Positions 10,193 through 19,936 are shown, counted from the stretch's first letter. The stretch is 64,000 nt of DNA from Devosia sp. RR2S18 (GCF_030177755.1 NZ_CP126539.1:186001-250000); one strand, 5' to 3'. Translations and numbers: made by a program. The notes: generated by a model from the letters alone, not told the origin.

Positions 10193-10797
10193 TGACACGA
10201 GCCCTCTACGTCACCCATCCACAAGTTGAGATGGACCCAGATGTGCCGGTGCCGCGCTGGGGCCTCTCGGCAGAAGGCCGCCACCGCGCCGAAGCCTTTG
10301 CCCGGAGCGGCGTAGTGCCTCCCGGTGCCAAGGTTTTCGCGAGCGATGAGCGGAAGGCGATGGAGCTTGCCGTACTGATCGCGCTCGCGGCCGGCACTGA
10401 GTTCGCCAGCGACCACCGCATGGGCGAGAACGATCGCAGCGCGACGGGCTTCCTGCCGCCACCCTTGTTTGAAGCCACAGCCGACCGTTTCTTTGCCCAG
10501 CCGGAGGAGAGTGCGGATGGTTGGGAACGAGCAATTGACGCGCAGCGTCGCATCGTCGACGCGGTCGGTCGTGCCCTCGCTAATGTCCCATCCGGCACCC
10601 ATGCGATCTTCTGTGGCCACGGAGCCGTCGGCACGCTGCTGAAATGCCACCTGGCCAATCGGCCGATCAGCAGGAGAGAGGATCAGCACCATGCCGGTCC
10701 CGGTGGCGGCAACTGCTTCGTCTTCGACACAGATTCTCCCAAGCTCCATACCGACTGGATGCGCATGGAGGATCTGTCCCCCGGCTGGATGTGCTAG
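10192..10797 (+). CDS. Histidine-phosphatase-superfamily protein without the RHG motif
   Basis: The N-terminus reads YVTHPQV where phosphoglycerate-mutase-like enzymes have RHG/RHA. The histidine is kept, but the neighbouring arginine is a threonine. The family frame continues with [14 protein letters not shown], an [10 protein letters not shown] segment and a second conserved histidine in [11 protein letters not shown]. The substrate is unknown. ATG 10192 (one base overlap with the FMN reductase stop) is preferred over TTG 10189. The variant looks like a family trait rather than decay, because the rest of the fold is intact. Confidence 0.75.
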   Translation: MTRALYVTHPQVEMDPDVPVPRWGLSAEGRHRAEAFARSGVVPPGAKVFASDERKAMELAVLIALAAGTEFASDHRMGENDRSATGFLPPPLFEATADRFFAQPEESADGWERAIDAQRRIVDAVGRALANVPSGTHAIFCGHGAVGTLLKCHLANRPISRREDQHHAGPGGGNCFVFDTDSPKLHTDWMRMEDLSPGWMC

Positions 10798-10859
10798 CGC
10801 GCTTGCGCCTCTGGGGGCCATGCTCTATCGCGGAGCCACATCACGATGGAGGAGAAGCC

Positions 10860-11561
10860 ATGCCCGGTCAGTTGATTGTCGGCCTCGACGTTGCGTCACG
10901 CGCCCGCGCTGAGGAGATCGTCGCGCTCCTGGGCGATAGCGTCGATTACTACAAGATCGGCTACCAGTGCTTCTATGGCGCTGACGGCTATGCCCTGGGC
11001 AAGGCTCTCCTGGCCGAGGGCAAGAAGGTGTTTTTCGATCTCAAGCTCCTCGACATCGACAACACGGTTGAAAAAGGGGTGGCCGCGATCGCCGAGACCG
11101 GCGCGACCATGCTGACCGTCCATGCCTATCCCAAGGCGATGCGCGCCGCGGCCAAAGCTGCAGCGGGGTCAAACCTTTCGGTGCTCGGCGTTACGGTCCT
11201 CACCTCCATGGATGATGCCGACGTGAAAGACGCCGGCTACGCCAAGGACGCTGCGGGGCTCGTGGCGTTGCGGGCGCAACAGGCGCGCGATGCGGGTATC
11301 GGCGGCGTGGTCGCATCGCCCCATGAAGCCGAGATGGTCCGCACTATCGTGGGCCCTGGGCTTTCCATCGTCACCCCCGGAATTCGGCCGGCGGGGGCCG
11401 AGAAGGGCGACCAGAAGCGCGTCATGGGTCCAGCCCAGGCACTCGCCGCTGGGGCCACCCACCTGGTCGTCGCTCGTCCCATTATCGAGGCGCCCGATCC
11501 CCGCGCCGCGGCGGATGCCATCCGCGCCGAAATAGAGAGTGGTGGCACGCGCCTCGCATGA
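10860..11561 (+). CDS. pyrF: Orotidine 5'-phosphate decarboxylase
   Basis: PyrF converts OMP to UMP, the last step of pyrimidine synthesis. The TIM-barrel signatures are present: LIVGLDV at the start, [15 protein letters not shown] with the catalytic Lys-Asp network, LTVHAY, GVTVLTS and VTPGIRP. Start 10860 is preceded by GGAGGAG and gives 233 residues, a normal length. The stop overlaps the start of the next gene (ATGA), suggesting translational coupling to the sugar-isomerase-like protein downstream. Confidence 0.96.
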   Translation: MPGQLIVGLDVASRARAEEIVALLGDSVDYYKIGYQCFYGADGYALGKALLAEGKKVFFDLKLLDIDNTVEKGVAAIAETGATMLTVHAYPKAMRAAAKAAAGSNLSVLGVTVLTSMDDADVKDAGYAKDAAGLVALRAQQARDAGIGGVVASPHEAEMVRTIVGPGLSIVTPGIRPAGAEKGDQKRVMGPAQALAAGATHLVVARPIIEAPDPRAAADAIRAEIESGGTRLA

Positions 11562-12325
11562 CGCGCTTTTCCGCCTGCATCGACATGCTGTTTACCCACG
11601 AAACGGTGGAGGTAGCGCAGCGCATCTATCTCGCCAAAGCAGCGGGTATTGATGCCGTCGAGTTCTGGTTCTGGTCCAACAAGGACCTCGACGCCATCGC
11701 GGCGGCTCTGGATGCAACGGGGCTGCCGCTGGCCGGACTTGTCGCCGAGCCCTTCGCCACCCTGACCGACCCCGATGACCACCAGCGCTTTCTCGACGGC
11801 CTAGCCACCAGTCTGGACGTCGCGCGAAGGCTCGGAGCCCCGGTGCTGATTGCGCAGGCAGGGCCGGAGCGCGATGGGGTCTCCCGCACGCAGCAGCGCG
11901 ACGCCCTCACCGAAGCACTGGCTCGGTCAGCCAAAGTTCTGGCCGGCTCGGATGTGCGCTTGGCGGTGGAGCCTCTCAACACCCTGGTGGATCACCCCGG
12001 CTACTTCCTGCCCAGCACAGCTGAAGCGCTCGACATTATCGACGATGTGGCCCGGCCGGAAATCGCCATCCTCTACGATCTCTACCATTCCATCGTGATG
12101 GGCGAGCGCACCGAAGAGGTCCTGGCGGGACGCGTCGACCGCGTCGCCCATATCCACGTCGCCGATCATCCTGGGCGCCAGCAGCCCGGCACGGGACACT
12201 TGCCGCTCAAGCGCAGCCTCGACTGGCTCGTGGGACAGGGCTATGCCGGCTATTGTGGTCTCGAGTTTCGGCCAAACGGAGACACTTCCGCCGCCTTGGA
12301 ACAAACCCAAGCCATTCTCGGCTGA
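11558..12325 (+). CDS. Hydroxypyruvate isomerase-like TIM-barrel protein
   Basis: The 255-residue protein has the xylose-isomerase-like fold with motifs of the Hyi family: [16 protein letters not shown], a metal-site-like [11 protein letters not shown] and [16 protein letters not shown] near the C-terminus. Hyi interconverts hydroxypyruvate and tartronate semialdehyde, but related members act on other keto sugars, so the substrate is uncertain. It overlaps pyrF by four bases and converges on the kinase gene with one base between them. Confidence 0.8.
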   Translation: MTRFSACIDMLFTHETVEVAQRIYLAKAAGIDAVEFWFWSNKDLDAIAAALDATGLPLAGLVAEPFATLTDPDDHQRFLDGLATSLDVARRLGAPVLIAQAGPERDGVSRTQQRDALTEALARSAKVLAGSDVRLAVEPLNTLVDHPGYFLPSTAEALDIIDDVARPEIAILYDLYHSIVMGERTEEVLAGRVDRVAHIHVADHPGRQQPGTGHLPLKRSLDWLVGQGYAGYCGLEFRPNGDTSAALEQTQAILG

Positions 12326-12326
12326 A

Positions 12327-13334
12327 CTAGCCCGCCAGCCCATGGGCGCGGGTGAGCTCGGTCAGCGCAATCTGCGGACGCGCGCCGAAATGGCTGATCA
12401 CTTCCGAGGCGGCGAGACACCCGGTCTTGAGCGCAGAGTCCAGTGTCTGTCCGCGCGCGATGCCTAAGAGGAAGCCCGAGGCGAAAAGGTCGCCGGCGCC
12501 GGTTGCATCCACCACCTTGTCGACGGGGAAGGCGGGCACCGAGATCACCTCCCCATTGTGGATCGCCATGGCGCCATCGGCGCCCATGGTGATCGCCGCC
12601 AGCTCGGCATCCACCGCAATCTGCCGCACAGCCTCGCCCAAATCCTGGGTCTGGTAGAGCGATCTCAGCTCGTGCACATTTGCGAAGACATAGTCGATGG
12701 TCTTGGACCGGATGAGGTCAAGGAATTCGGCGCGATAGCGGTCGACGCAGAACGGATCCGACAGGGTGAAGGCCGCGGCTCGCTCGTTCTTGTGTGCGTA
12801 GTGCGCGGCAAGCACGAAGGCTTTCTTGGCTTCCAGCGGATCCCAAAGAAAGCCTTCCATATAGGTGATTGCCGAGCCGCCGATTTCGTCCTCGACAATG
12901 TCGGCTTCGGTCAGCTGCTGGCAGGCACCCAGATAAGTGTTCATGGTCCGCTCGCCGTCTTCTTCGGAAACGAAGATCATTGAGCGCGCGGTAGGCGAGC
13001 CATGGATCAGCCGCTCGGTACCGTAATGGACTCCGATATCCTTGAACTCGGCCTCAAAGAAGTCCCCCAGTTCGTCCTGGGCCACCTTGCCGACAAAGGC
13101 GGCGCGGCCGCCCAGCGAGGCAACACCGGCTGCCGTGTTGGCCGCGCTGCCGCCCGAAATCTGCTGCTTGTCGGCTGACATGCGGCCATAAAGGTCAAGC
13201 GCCCGGTCGGCCTCGATCAAGTGCATGATGCCCTTCTTCATGCCCTCCGCCTCGATAAAGCCCGCCTCCACCGGCGCAATGATGTCGACAATGGCATTGC
13301 CGATGGTGAGGACGTCGAAGCGGGTCTGGGTCAT
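12327..13334 (-). CDS. PfkB-family sugar/adenosine kinase
   Basis: This 335-residue ribokinase-like protein begins FDVLTIGNAIVDIIAPV, has the substrate-loop motif GGSAANTAAG and the PfkB signature 2 DATGAGDLFASGFL, including the catalytic aspartate. Orthologues in Rhizobiales are usually annotated as adenosine kinase; phosphorylation of a nucleoside is likely but not proven by sequence. It is monocistronic here, convergent with the hyi-like gene, with a TetR gene upstream on the same strand. Confidence 0.85.
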   Translation of the reverse strand: MTQTRFDVLTIGNAIVDIIAPVEAGFIEAEGMKKGIMHLIEADRALDLYGRMSADKQQISGGSAANTAAGVASLGGRAAFVGKVAQDELGDFFEAEFKDIGVHYGTERLIHGSPTARSMIFVSEEDGERTMNTYLGACQQLTEADIVEDEIGGSAITYMEGFLWDPLEAKKAFVLAAHYAHKNERAAAFTLSDPFCVDRYRAEFLDLIRSKTIDYVFANVHELRSLYQTQDLGEAVRQIAVDAELAAITMGADGAMAIHNGEVISVPAFPVDKVVDATGAGDLFASGFLLGIARGQTLDSALKTGCLAASEVISHFGARPQIALTELTRAHGLAG

Positions 13335-13404
13335 GCAAGGGTCCGGGCGCGCGGGAAAAGGCCGGGAGCCGGTTTAGAGGATCGCTGGCACCGGCGCAAC
13401 CAAG

Positions 13405-13965
13405 CTAGTCCTGCCCGATGATCTCGCTGATCAGCGCTTCGAGATCCTCGCCCGCCTCCATGGCAATCTGCCCATCGAGCAGCAACACGGCGAGTCCATG
13501 GACCCGCGCCCAGGCAGCGAGGGCTGCCACGCGGGTCTCGCCGACATCGCCACCAGTGATATGGCGCAGCGTCCGATAGGCTGCATCCGCCGCTATGCGG
13601 AGGCCCGGCCGCTTGTCCTTGCGCAGTTGCGGCGAAAACATCAGCCGGAAGAGGTTGGGGTTTTCCAGCGCGAACTTCACATAGGTCTTGCCCATCGCCG
13701 CCATGGGATTGTGCGGCTGGCTTGCCGCCACCGTTTCCATGGCCAGAGTAAACCGCTGGAAGCCGGTCACCGCCAGCGCCTCGAGGAGCGCCGCCCGGCT
13801 ATCGAAGTGCCTATAGGGGGCCGCGGGAGAAACACCGACGGCGCGAGCCAGATCACGGAGACCCAGCCCGGCTTCTCCTTCCTTAGCCAAAATGATGAGC
13901 GCGGCTTCCAGCAGCGCCTGCCTGAGGTTGCCATGATGATAAGGGGAGTTAGACGATGTTGACAT
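13405..13965 (-). CDS. TetR/AcrR-family transcriptional regulator
   Basis: The N-terminus is a TetR helix-turn-helix (LRDLARAVGVSPAAPYRHFDSRAALLEAL, described in parts) followed by a helical ligand-binding domain of the WHG type (FRLMFSPQL, AWARVHGLAVLLLDG). It is transcribed divergently from a membrane-protein gene 55 bases away, and the shared region holds palindromic sequences that are good operator candidates. It therefore probably represses itself and its neighbour. The ligand is unknown. Confidence 0.9.
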   Translation of the reverse strand: MSTSSNSPYHHGNLRQALLEAALIILAKEGEAGLGLRDLARAVGVSPAAPYRHFDSRAALLEALAVTGFQRFTLAMETVAASQPHNPMAAMGKTYVKFALENPNLFRLMFSPQLRKDKRPGLRIAADAAYRTLRHITGGDVGETRVAALAAWARVHGLAVLLLDGQIAMEAGEDLEALISEIIGQD

Positions 13966-14001
13966 TGTTTACTTCGTGCCTGACTGTGTAAACACTGTCA
14001 A
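13959..14001. promoter_or_regulatory. Candidate TetR operator in the tetR/DUF2214 divergent region
   Basis: A 20-base palindrome at 13981-14000 (TGAC-T-GTGT-AA-ACAC-T-GTCA, one central mismatch pair) lies next to an inverted copy of part of it: 13959-13972 is the reverse complement of 13988-14001 with one mismatch. The left copy overlaps the tetR start codon. The arrangement fits binding of dimeric TetR and autoregulation, which is inference. Confidence 0.6.
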
Positions 14002-14020
14002 CTTTAGGCGTAATGTGACT

Positions 14021-14473
14021 ATGCTAGACCTCGTCCTCGCCATTGCCCACCATCTTGCGGTTTTCACCCTGGCTGGCGTGCTAGCTGCCGAGTTCGCCTT
14101 GGTACGGCCGGGGCTTGCGGGCGCCACTATCCGGCAACTCGCGGGGCTCGACGCCGCCTATGGCGCTATTGCCCTGCTGGTGATCGCAATTGGCGTGCTC
14201 CGGGTTTTCTTCGGCGCCAGCGGTGTCGAGTTCTACCTTTCCAACCATTCCTTTTGGGGAAAGATGGCGGCCTTCATCGCGGTGGGGCTACTCAGCATTC
14301 CGCCCACTCTCAAATTCCGCAGCTGGGCCAAGTCACTCGCGAGTGAACCCAGTTTTGTGCCATCGGCAGGAGACCTGACCACGGCTCGGCGCTTTGTGCA
14401 CCTGCAGGCGGGGGTCTTCGTCCTGGTCCTGATCTTCGCCGCTGCCATGGCGCGCGGCTATGGCGTGACCTAG
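14021..14473 (+). CDS. DUF2214-family membrane protein
   Basis: The 150-residue protein has about four hydrophobic segments (LVLAIAHHLAVFTLAGVLAA; AAYGAIALLVIAIGVLRVFF; MAAFIAVGLLSI; AGVFVLVLIFAAAMA), with a histidine pair in the first and the motif GVEFYLSNHSFWGKM. This matches the DUF2214 family of unknown function. It lies in the inner membrane and is probably controlled by the divergent TetR protein. Start 14021 is chosen over 13976 because the longer form would place the operator inside the gene. Its stop overlaps the convergent nth gene. Confidence 0.8.
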   Translation: MLDLVLAIAHHLAVFTLAGVLAAEFALVRPGLAGATIRQLAGLDAAYGAIALLVIAIGVLRVFFGASGVEFYLSNHSFWGKMAAFIAVGLLSIPPTLKFRSWAKSLASEPSFVPSAGDLTTARRFVHLQAGVFVLVLIFAAAMARGYGVT

Positions 14474-15156
14474 ATCCGCTGGCTGGATGTCTTAGGAGCC
14501 GGGGTCTTCGGCTTATAGCGGCACCACTGGGCAATAGGGCAGCGCCAGCATTCGGGCGTTCTTGCCTTGCAGATATAGCGTCCGTGCAAAATCAGCCAAT
14601 GATGCGCATGCAGTAGATAAGGCTTGGGCACCACTTTAACCAGGACTTGCTCCACAGCCAACGGATTAGCTCCTGGCGCCAGCCCCGTGCGGTTGCCGAC
14701 GCGAAAAAGGTGCGTATCCACGGCAATGGTGGGCTGCTTGAACCAGATGTTGAGCACCACATTGGCCGTCTTGCGCCCCACGCCTGGGAGCGCCTCGAGC
14801 GCCTCGCGCTCTTCTGGCACTTCGCCGCCGTGCCGTTCCAGCAATTGCTGCGCCAGCGCGTAGACATTCTTGGCCTTGGTGCGAAAGAGCCCGATGGTCT
14901 TGATCAGGTTCTCGATGCGCTCGACCCCTAGAGCCACCATGGCTGCCGGGGAGGGCGCCAGGGCAAAAAGCTGCTTGGTTGCCTTGTTCACGCCCGCGTC
15001 GGTTGCTTGTGCTGAAAGAACAACTGCAACCAGCAGGGTAAATGCATTGTTATAGTCGAGTTCACCCTTGGGATCTGGCTCGATCTCGTGGAAGCGGCGG
15101 AAGATCGCCTCGATGTCAGCCTTGGGCAGGCTCTTCACTTTTTGGGGCTGCACCAT
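14470..15156 (-). CDS. nth: Endonuclease III
   Basis: Nth is the DNA glycosylase/AP lyase for oxidised pyrimidines in base-excision repair. The helix-hairpin-helix with the catalytic lysine (LPGVGRKTANVVLN), the catalytic aspartate (VDTHLFRVGNRTGL) and the C-terminal iron-sulfur loop (four cysteines spaced C-X6-C-X2-C-X5-C in CKARTPECWRCPIAQWC) are all present. The start at 15156 gives 228 residues; an ATG at 15204 would add 16 and overlap the divergent DUF2244 gene start. Confidence 0.95.
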   Translation of the reverse strand: MVQPQKVKSLPKADIEAIFRRFHEIEPDPKGELDYNNAFTLLVAVVLSAQATDAGVNKATKQLFALAPSPAAMVALGVERIENLIKTIGLFRTKAKNVYALAQQLLERHGGEVPEEREALEALPGVGRKTANVVLNIWFKQPTIAVDTHLFRVGNRTGLAPGANPLAVEQVLVKVVPKPYLLHAHHWLILHGRYICKARTPECWRCPIAQWCRYKPKTPAPKTSSQRI

Positions 15157-15202
15157 GGTCTTGGGCTCGAATCTGCGGCTATAGTTAATCAACGAGACTG
15201 CC

Positions 15203-15691
15203 ATGCCGATGCAAGCCACAACAACACAGCCCCTGTTCTCGGCCAAGCTGACGCCACACCGTTCGCTCGATGCGCGCGGTAAGCGCATCGTTATTGCCCT
15301 GGTGGCCGGGCTGGCACTGATACCCGGTTTAGCTTTCTTTTCCCTGGGTGCCTGGCCGATCGTCGGCTTCATGGGGCTCGATGTGGTGGCCATTGCCGTG
15401 GCGCTCCATGTCTCGCTGCGCCAGGGCAAGCGCTGCGAACAGATAACGCTCTGGCCCGACCAACTCGAAATCCTGGCCATCGACGTCAATGGCAGCCGCG
15501 ACCTGCGTCGCTTTGATCCAAAGCAGGTGCGCCTCTTGCTCACGCGCGATGAAAACGAGAAGACGCAGACCATGTGCCTGCGCAATGGCAAGGAAGCCAT
15601 TGAAATCGGCGTCTTTATGCATCCAGATGAAAAGTCGAGCTTCGCTCGAGCTTTCGGCACGGCCTTGCGCCGGGCGCGCGTGGCGGCTTGA
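15203..15691 (+). CDS. DUF2244-family membrane protein
   Basis: This 162-residue protein has two adjacent membrane segments (IVIALVAGLALIPGLAFFSLG and WPIVGFMGLDVVAIAVAL) followed by a cytosolic beta-rich domain with ITLWPDQLEI and EIGVFMHPDEK. It matches DUF2244, which is often found next to nth in Rhizobiales, as here. Function is unknown. The ATG lies back to back with nth. Confidence 0.8.
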   Translation: MPMQATTTQPLFSAKLTPHRSLDARGKRIVIALVAGLALIPGLAFFSLGAWPIVGFMGLDVVAIAVALHVSLRQGKRCEQITLWPDQLEILAIDVNGSRDLRRFDPKQVRLLLTRDENEKTQTMCLRNGKEAIEIGVFMHPDEKSSFARAFGTALRRARVAA

Positions 15692-15774
15692 GCGCCTGTC
15701 AAAACCGGGTCGCCTCACACGTCGGGTTCCCCTAGTGAGCACCCAGGCATCACTGCTAGTGTGGGTGCACCAAG

Positions 15775-16644
15775 ATGAACCAGATCACGCCTTTTTCCGC
15801 TGCGGATGATTACGACATCATCCGTTCAGCCATTCGCTACCTGTCCGAGAACGGGCCGGACGTTGCCGATCTGCCCGGCTTTGCCCGCGGGGTGGGGTTG
15901 AGCGAGCGGCAGCTTACCGACCTTTTCCGGCGCTGGTGTGGGCTCTCTCCCAAGAGTTTCGCGCAAGCCGTCGCTCTTGATCATGCCAAATCGCTGCTGC
16001 GGGCGCAGGAAAGCGTGCTCGACACCACCTATGAGGTGGGCCTGTCATCGACCTCGCGGCTGCATGATCTCTTCGTCACCTATGAAGCCATGCCCCCCGG
16101 CGTTTTCCGCGCCGGCGGAGCAGGATGCGACATGATGTGGGGCGTGGCGCCGTCGCCCTTCGGCACGGCGGTCGCCACGGCCACTGAATACGGTATCTCG
16201 GGCCTGGGCTTTGCCGACGCCGATACCACGATCGAGCAGGCATTTCAGGATCTGGCGCGACGCTGGCCCAATGCGCGGTTTCACCGCGAGGATGCCCGCT
16301 TGGCGCCGTTGGTCGCGCAGATTTTTGAGCCCAGCCGGTGGTCGGCGGAGCAGCCGGTCCGCGTGGTGCTGATCGGCACCGATTTCGAGGTGAAAGTCTG
16401 GGAGACGCTGCTTAAGATCCCGGTGGGACGTGCCACCACCTATCAGAGCGTCGCCAACCAGATCGGCCGTCCCACCGCTTCGCGCGCAGTTGGCGCCGCC
16501 GTGGGCAAGAACCCGGTTAGCTTCGTTGTGCCCTGTCATCGGGTGGTGGGGGCCAGCGGTGCGCTCACCGGCTATCATTGGGGCGTGCCGCGCAAGCGCG
16601 CGATCTTGGGGTGGGAGGCAGGCGTTATTTCCGCCCGCCACTGA
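15775..16644 (+). CDS. Ada-like AraC-HTH / methylated-DNA-protein-cysteine methyltransferase
   Basis: The N-terminal ~110 residues are an AraC-type helix-turn-helix (GVGLSERQLTDLFRRWCG, then LSSTSRLHDLFV). The C-terminal domain is an O6-alkylguanine-DNA alkyltransferase with the acceptor Cys254 in PCHRVVG and the Asn-Arg motif region (TTYQSVANQIGRPTASRAVGAA, described in parts). It repairs alkylated guanine by self-methylation. It lacks the Ada N-terminal zinc domain with the phosphotriester acceptor, so classic Ada auto-activation is not expected. A parS site begins at its stop codon. Confidence 0.92.
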   Translation: MNQITPFSAADDYDIIRSAIRYLSENGPDVADLPGFARGVGLSERQLTDLFRRWCGLSPKSFAQAVALDHAKSLLRAQESVLDTTYEVGLSSTSRLHDLFVTYEAMPPGVFRAGGAGCDMMWGVAPSPFGTAVATATEYGISGLGFADADTTIEQAFQDLARRWPNARFHREDARLAPLVAQIFEPSRWSAEQPVRVVLIGTDFEVKVWETLLKIPVGRATTYQSVANQIGRPTASRAVGAAVGKNPVSFVVPCHRVVGASGALTGYHWGVPRKRAILGWEAGVISARH

Positions 16645-16659
16645 GTTTCACGTGAATCC
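16644..16659. other. parS site 2 (13/16 to consensus)
   Basis: CACGTG-centred 16-mer with the inner 14 bases differing at one position only (position 14), again creating GAATC in the right arm. It starts on the last base of the methyltransferase stop codon and lies in the gap before gpmA. Confidence 0.65.
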
Positions 16660-16665
16660 TGCTGC

Positions 16666-17292
16666 TTACGCAGGTGCGTGCAGCGTCACCTTGCGCTCGA
16701 GCTTGCCGTCGCCGCCGATCTCGTAAACGGTCGGTTCGCCGGTAGCAATCTCGCGGGCGAGGATCTCATCGGGCGTCAGTCCCTCGATCGCCATCACGAG
16801 TGCCCGCAGCGAATTGCCGTGGGCAGCAATAAGGACGGTCTTGCCGGCCTGCAGCTGGGGCAAGATCTCGCTTTCGTAATAGGGCAGGGTGCGGGCCGCC
16901 GTGTCCTTGAGGCTCTCGCCACCCGGAGGCGGTACATCATAGGACCGGCGCCAGATATGGACCTGCTCTTCGCCCCATTTTTCGCGCGCATCGTCCTTGT
17001 TGAGCCCGGCGAGATCCCCGTAGTCCCGCTCATTCAGCGCAATGTTGCGGGTGATGGTGACATTGTCGACGCCCATCTCCTCAAGCATCAGGTCGAGCGT
17101 GTGCTGTGCCCGACGCAGGGCGGAGGTGTAGTAGAGGTCGGGCACGATTCCGGCCCCTTTGATGGCCTTGCCCGTAGCGCGGGCCTCCTCGATGCCTTTC
17201 TCCGTTAGGTTCGGATTGCGCCAGCCGGTGAAGAGGTTCTTCAGGTTCCACTCGCTCTGGCCGTGCCGCACGAGGATCAAAGTGCCGGTCAT
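16666..17292 (-). CDS. gpmA: 2,3-bisphosphoglycerate-dependent phosphoglycerate mutase
   Basis: GpmA interconverts 3- and 2-phosphoglycerate in glycolysis. The phospho-histidine motif [10 protein letters not shown] is at residues 6-15, followed by [35 protein letters not shown] and the second catalytic histidine in [11 protein letters not shown]. The start at 17292 has AAGGA upstream and gives the usual length for the short rhizobial form (208 residues). It follows dapB by 13 bases, so the two are probably one operon. Confidence 0.95.
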   Translation of the reverse strand: MTGTLILVRHGQSEWNLKNLFTGWRNPNLTEKGIEEARATGKAIKGAGIVPDLYYTSALRRAQHTLDLMLEEMGVDNVTITRNIALNERDYGDLAGLNKDDAREKWGEEQVHIWRRSYDVPPPGGESLKDTAARTLPYYESEILPQLQAGKTVLIAAHGNSLRALVMAIEGLTPDEILAREIATGEPTVYEIGGDGKLERKVTLHAPA

Positions 17293-17305
17293 CTGTCTGT
17301 CCTTG

Positions 17306-18118
17306 TCAATCGTTAAGGCCGAGCACGTCGGCCATGGAATAAAGTCCGGGTGCCTGTTCATGCGCCCAAAGCGCTGCCCGCAGGGCGCCGTTGGCAAAAA
17401 TCGCCCGGTCCTCGGCACGATGGCTGAGTTCCACCCGTTCCGACGGGCCGGCCAGGATCACCGAGTGATCGCCCACAACAGTGCCGCCACGCAATGTTGC
17501 AAAGCCGATCGTACCGGCTTCCCGCGGCCCGGTATGGCCGTCGCGAACCCGCACCGAATGCTGCTTGAGGTCGATCTCCCGGCCCGCTGCTGCCGCTTCG
17601 CCCAGCATCAGGGCAGACCCGGAAGGCGCATCGACCTTCCGCCCATGGTGCATTTCAAGGATCTCGATGTCGTATTCGGCCAGCGCCGCTGCCGCCTTTT
17701 TGACAAGGCTTGCAAGCAGCACCATGCCCATCGAGAAATTACCGGATTTCACGATCCGCGCCCCAGCCTGCGCAGCCTGAGTAACCGCGCGATCATCGGC
17801 CTCCGAGCAGCCGGTCGTGCCGATGATATGGACCAAGCCTTGAGCGGCCGCTGCCTGGGCGTGTTCCACGGTTGGGCCAGGAGCGGTGAAATCGATGATA
17901 ACGTCGGCGCCTTGCACCGCAGCCGCAAAGTCGGAGGTCACTTCCACGCCCAGCGGCTCCAGCCCAACAAGGCTCCCGGCGTCACGTCCGGCTGCGGCCG
18001 AGCCGGCGCGTTCCAATGCCGCATGCAGTTCCAAATGCGGGTGCGCGGTGACGGCGCGGATATTGGCCGCGCCCATGCGTCCGCCGGCTCCGGCTACGAC
18101 AACCTTCAAACCCGCCAT
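17306..18118 (-). CDS. dapB: 4-hydroxy-tetrahydrodipicolinate reductase
   Basis: DapB reduces hydroxy-tetrahydrodipicolinate in lysine and diaminopimelate synthesis. The nucleotide-binding [11 protein letters not shown] is at the N-terminus, then [39 protein letters not shown] (proton donor His and Lys) and [17 protein letters not shown]. Start 18118, preceded by AGGGGAA, gives 270 residues; an in-frame ATG seven codons upstream is possible but less well placed. gpmA follows directly. Confidence 0.96.
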   Translation of the reverse strand: MAGLKVVVAGAGGRMGAANIRAVTAHPHLELHAALERAGSAAAGRDAGSLVGLEPLGVEVTSDFAAAVQGADVIIDFTAPGPTVEHAQAAAAQGLVHIIGTTGCSEADDRAVTQAAQAGARIVKSGNFSMGMVLLASLVKKAAAALAEYDIEILEMHHGRKVDAPSGSALMLGEAAAAGREIDLKQHSVRVRDGHTGPREAGTIGFATLRGGTVVGDHSVILAGPSERVELSHRAEDRAIFANGALRAALWAHEQAPGLYSMADVLGLND

Positions 18119-18234
18119 CTGCAATTCCCCTATTCGCACGGTCTCTTAGCAGCGCCATGAACAAACGCCAACCGCTGCACCCGGCTCCAGCTTGTGCTAG
18201 TCTACTGCTTCGCGACACTGCAGAAGGATGCTCT

Positions 18235-18585
18235 ATGACCATCACCAATGCCCTCGCCGCCATCGCCGTGGAAGACGTTGCGGATGCACTCGATTTCTAC
18301 GAGGTGCTGTTCGGGCGCGCTCCCGATGCCAGGCCCATGAATGATGTGGCCGAGTGGAAGACGGCGGCAGGAGGCTGGGTCCAGGTGGTCACAGATGCGG
18401 ACAGGGCTGGTGCCTCCATGGTCACGCTCATTGTCGGCGATCTCGCCGAAGAGCTGGGCCGGCTGAGCCTGCATGGCTTGACGCCGGTCGCCAAGTCGGT
18501 CGGCGATTTTTTTAAGACGGCCAAGTTTCGTGACGGGGATGGCAACCAGATCATCCTCAGCCAGCCGCAGCCGGGCACCTATTAG
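18235..18585 (+). CDS. Small VOC-family protein
   Basis: The 116-residue protein shows one glyoxalase-like half (ALAAIAVEDVADALDFYEVLFG; FRDGDGNQIILSQ at the C-terminus). The metal ligands of active enzymes are not obvious, so it may bind rather than convert a ligand. AAGGA precedes the ATG. It is divergent from dapB and converges on coaA with a four-base overlap. Confidence 0.7.
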   Translation: MTITNALAAIAVEDVADALDFYEVLFGRAPDARPMNDVAEWKTAAGGWVQVVTDADRAGASMVTLIVGDLAEELGRLSLHGLTPVAKSVGDFFKTAKFRDGDGNQIILSQPQPGTY

Positions 18586-19535
18586 ACGCGCCGCAACTGC
18601 ACATCCTCGATCAGATGGTCCTTGCCCTTTTTGAGGATCAGGTCGGCACGGCCGCGCGTCGGCAGCACGTTGTCCAGCAGATTGGGCAGGTTAATCGTCC
18701 GCCACACCATGCGGGCGAACTCACCCGCTTCCGCGTCGTCCATTTCGGCGAAGCGACGGAAAAACGAATTGGGGTCGCGAAAGGCGGTATCGCGCAGCCG
18801 GAAGAACCGCTCGATGAACCAGGCTTCGAGGTCCTCCGTCTCGGCGTCGATATAGACGGAGAAGTCGATGAAATCCGAAGCGAAAAGGATCGGGCGGCCG
18901 GTCTTGGGAAGTTCGCCCGGTTGGAGAATATTGAGCCCCTCGACAATGAGGATATCGGGCCGGTCGATGGCGATCTCACTACCCTCCACGACGTCGTAGA
19001 CAAGGTGTGAGTAGACCGGCACCGTCACATTGGCCTTGCCTGACTTGATATCTGCCAAAAACTGCACGAAGCGGCCGCGGTCATAGCTCTCGGGAAAGCC
19101 CTTGCGCTCCATGATGCCGCGCCGGGTCAGCTCGGCATTGGAGTAGAGGAACCCATCGGTGGTGACGAGGTCGACCTGGGGACTAGCCGGCCAGCGCTGC
19201 AGCAACGCCTGCAGGATGCGCGCGGTGGTCGACTTGCCCACTGCCACCGAACCCGCGACGCCGATGATAAACGGCACCTTCTGGTCGGGCTTGTCGAGAA
19301 AGCGCGTGGATACGCGATGGAGACCCTGGATGGCCTCCACATAGTAGGAGAGGAGCCGCGTCAGCGGCAGGTAGACTTCCTCGGCTTCCTCGAGCGAAAT
19401 CGGATCGGACAGCGTGCGCAGGCGCTCGATGTCGGCTGCGCTCAGCGTCATGGGCTGGCCATCACGCAGTGCGCTCCACTCGGCCTTGGTGAAGTGATGA
19501 TACGGCGCCGGAGCGGAACGGGCGGCGGCGTTCAC
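18582..19535 (-). CDS. coaA: Pantothenate kinase (type I)
   Basis: CoaA phosphorylates pantothenate, the first and controlled step of coenzyme A synthesis. The Walker A motif [17 protein letters not shown], the [12 protein letters not shown] substrate loop, KGFPESYD and the motif IVEGLNILQ are typical of the PRK-like bacterial type I enzyme. The 317-residue length is normal. Its start overlaps the hisE stop (ATGA), placing it at the end of the histidine operon, an order common in Rhizobiales. Confidence 0.96.
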   Translation of the reverse strand: MNAAARSAPAPYHHFTKAEWSALRDGQPMTLSAADIERLRTLSDPISLEEAEEVYLPLTRLLSYYVEAIQGLHRVSTRFLDKPDQKVPFIIGVAGSVAVGKSTTARILQALLQRWPASPQVDLVTTDGFLYSNAELTRRGIMERKGFPESYDRGRFVQFLADIKSGKANVTVPVYSHLVYDVVEGSEIAIDRPDILIVEGLNILQPGELPKTGRPILFASDFIDFSVYIDAETEDLEAWFIERFFRLRDTAFRDPNSFFRRFAEMDDAEAGEFARMVWRTINLPNLLDNVLPTRGRADLILKKGKDHLIEDVQLRRV

Positions 19536-19846
19536 GGCGTTGTCCTCGCAGCCTTTTCGGCAAGGCCGGACTGCACCGTTCGCTGGTCCAGCTCGGCCAT
19601 GACTTCGCTCAACGGCACCTCGGCGGCGCGCAGCACGACGAGGAGATGATAGAGCACATCGGCAGATTCCTTGACGAGCTCGGGCCGGTCGCCGGTAACG
19701 GCCGCAATCACCGCTTCGGTAGCCTCCTCACCCAGCTTCTGGGCCGCCTTGTTCATGCCGCGGGCGATGAGCTTGGCGGTGTAGCTCTCCTCGGGCGAGG
19801 CTTCGGCCCGGGTCGCTATGCGGGCTTCGAGTTCTTCAAGCGTCAT
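19532..19846 (-). CDS. hisE: Phosphoribosyl-ATP pyrophosphatase
   Basis: HisE hydrolyses phosphoribosyl-ATP to phosphoribosyl-AMP, the second step of histidine synthesis. The MazG-like helical fold is seen in [23 protein letters not shown] and [11 protein letters not shown], which hold the conserved acidic metal ligands. Start 19846 gives 104 residues; longer frames upstream lack family similarity. HisI is not fused to it and is not in the window. Confidence 0.93.
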   Translation of the reverse strand: MTLEELEARIATRAEASPEESYTAKLIARGMNKAAQKLGEEATEAVIAAVTGDRPELVKESADVLYHLLVVLRAAEVPLSEVMAELDQRTVQSGLAEKAARTTP

Positions 19847-19936
19847 CCGGCGGTCCCAGGAGAAGATGCTGCGGCAGGCTATTGGAGCCGACGCATAGTG
19901 CAAAAGCTCTGCGCCGTCACCCGCAACCTTGCCCGC

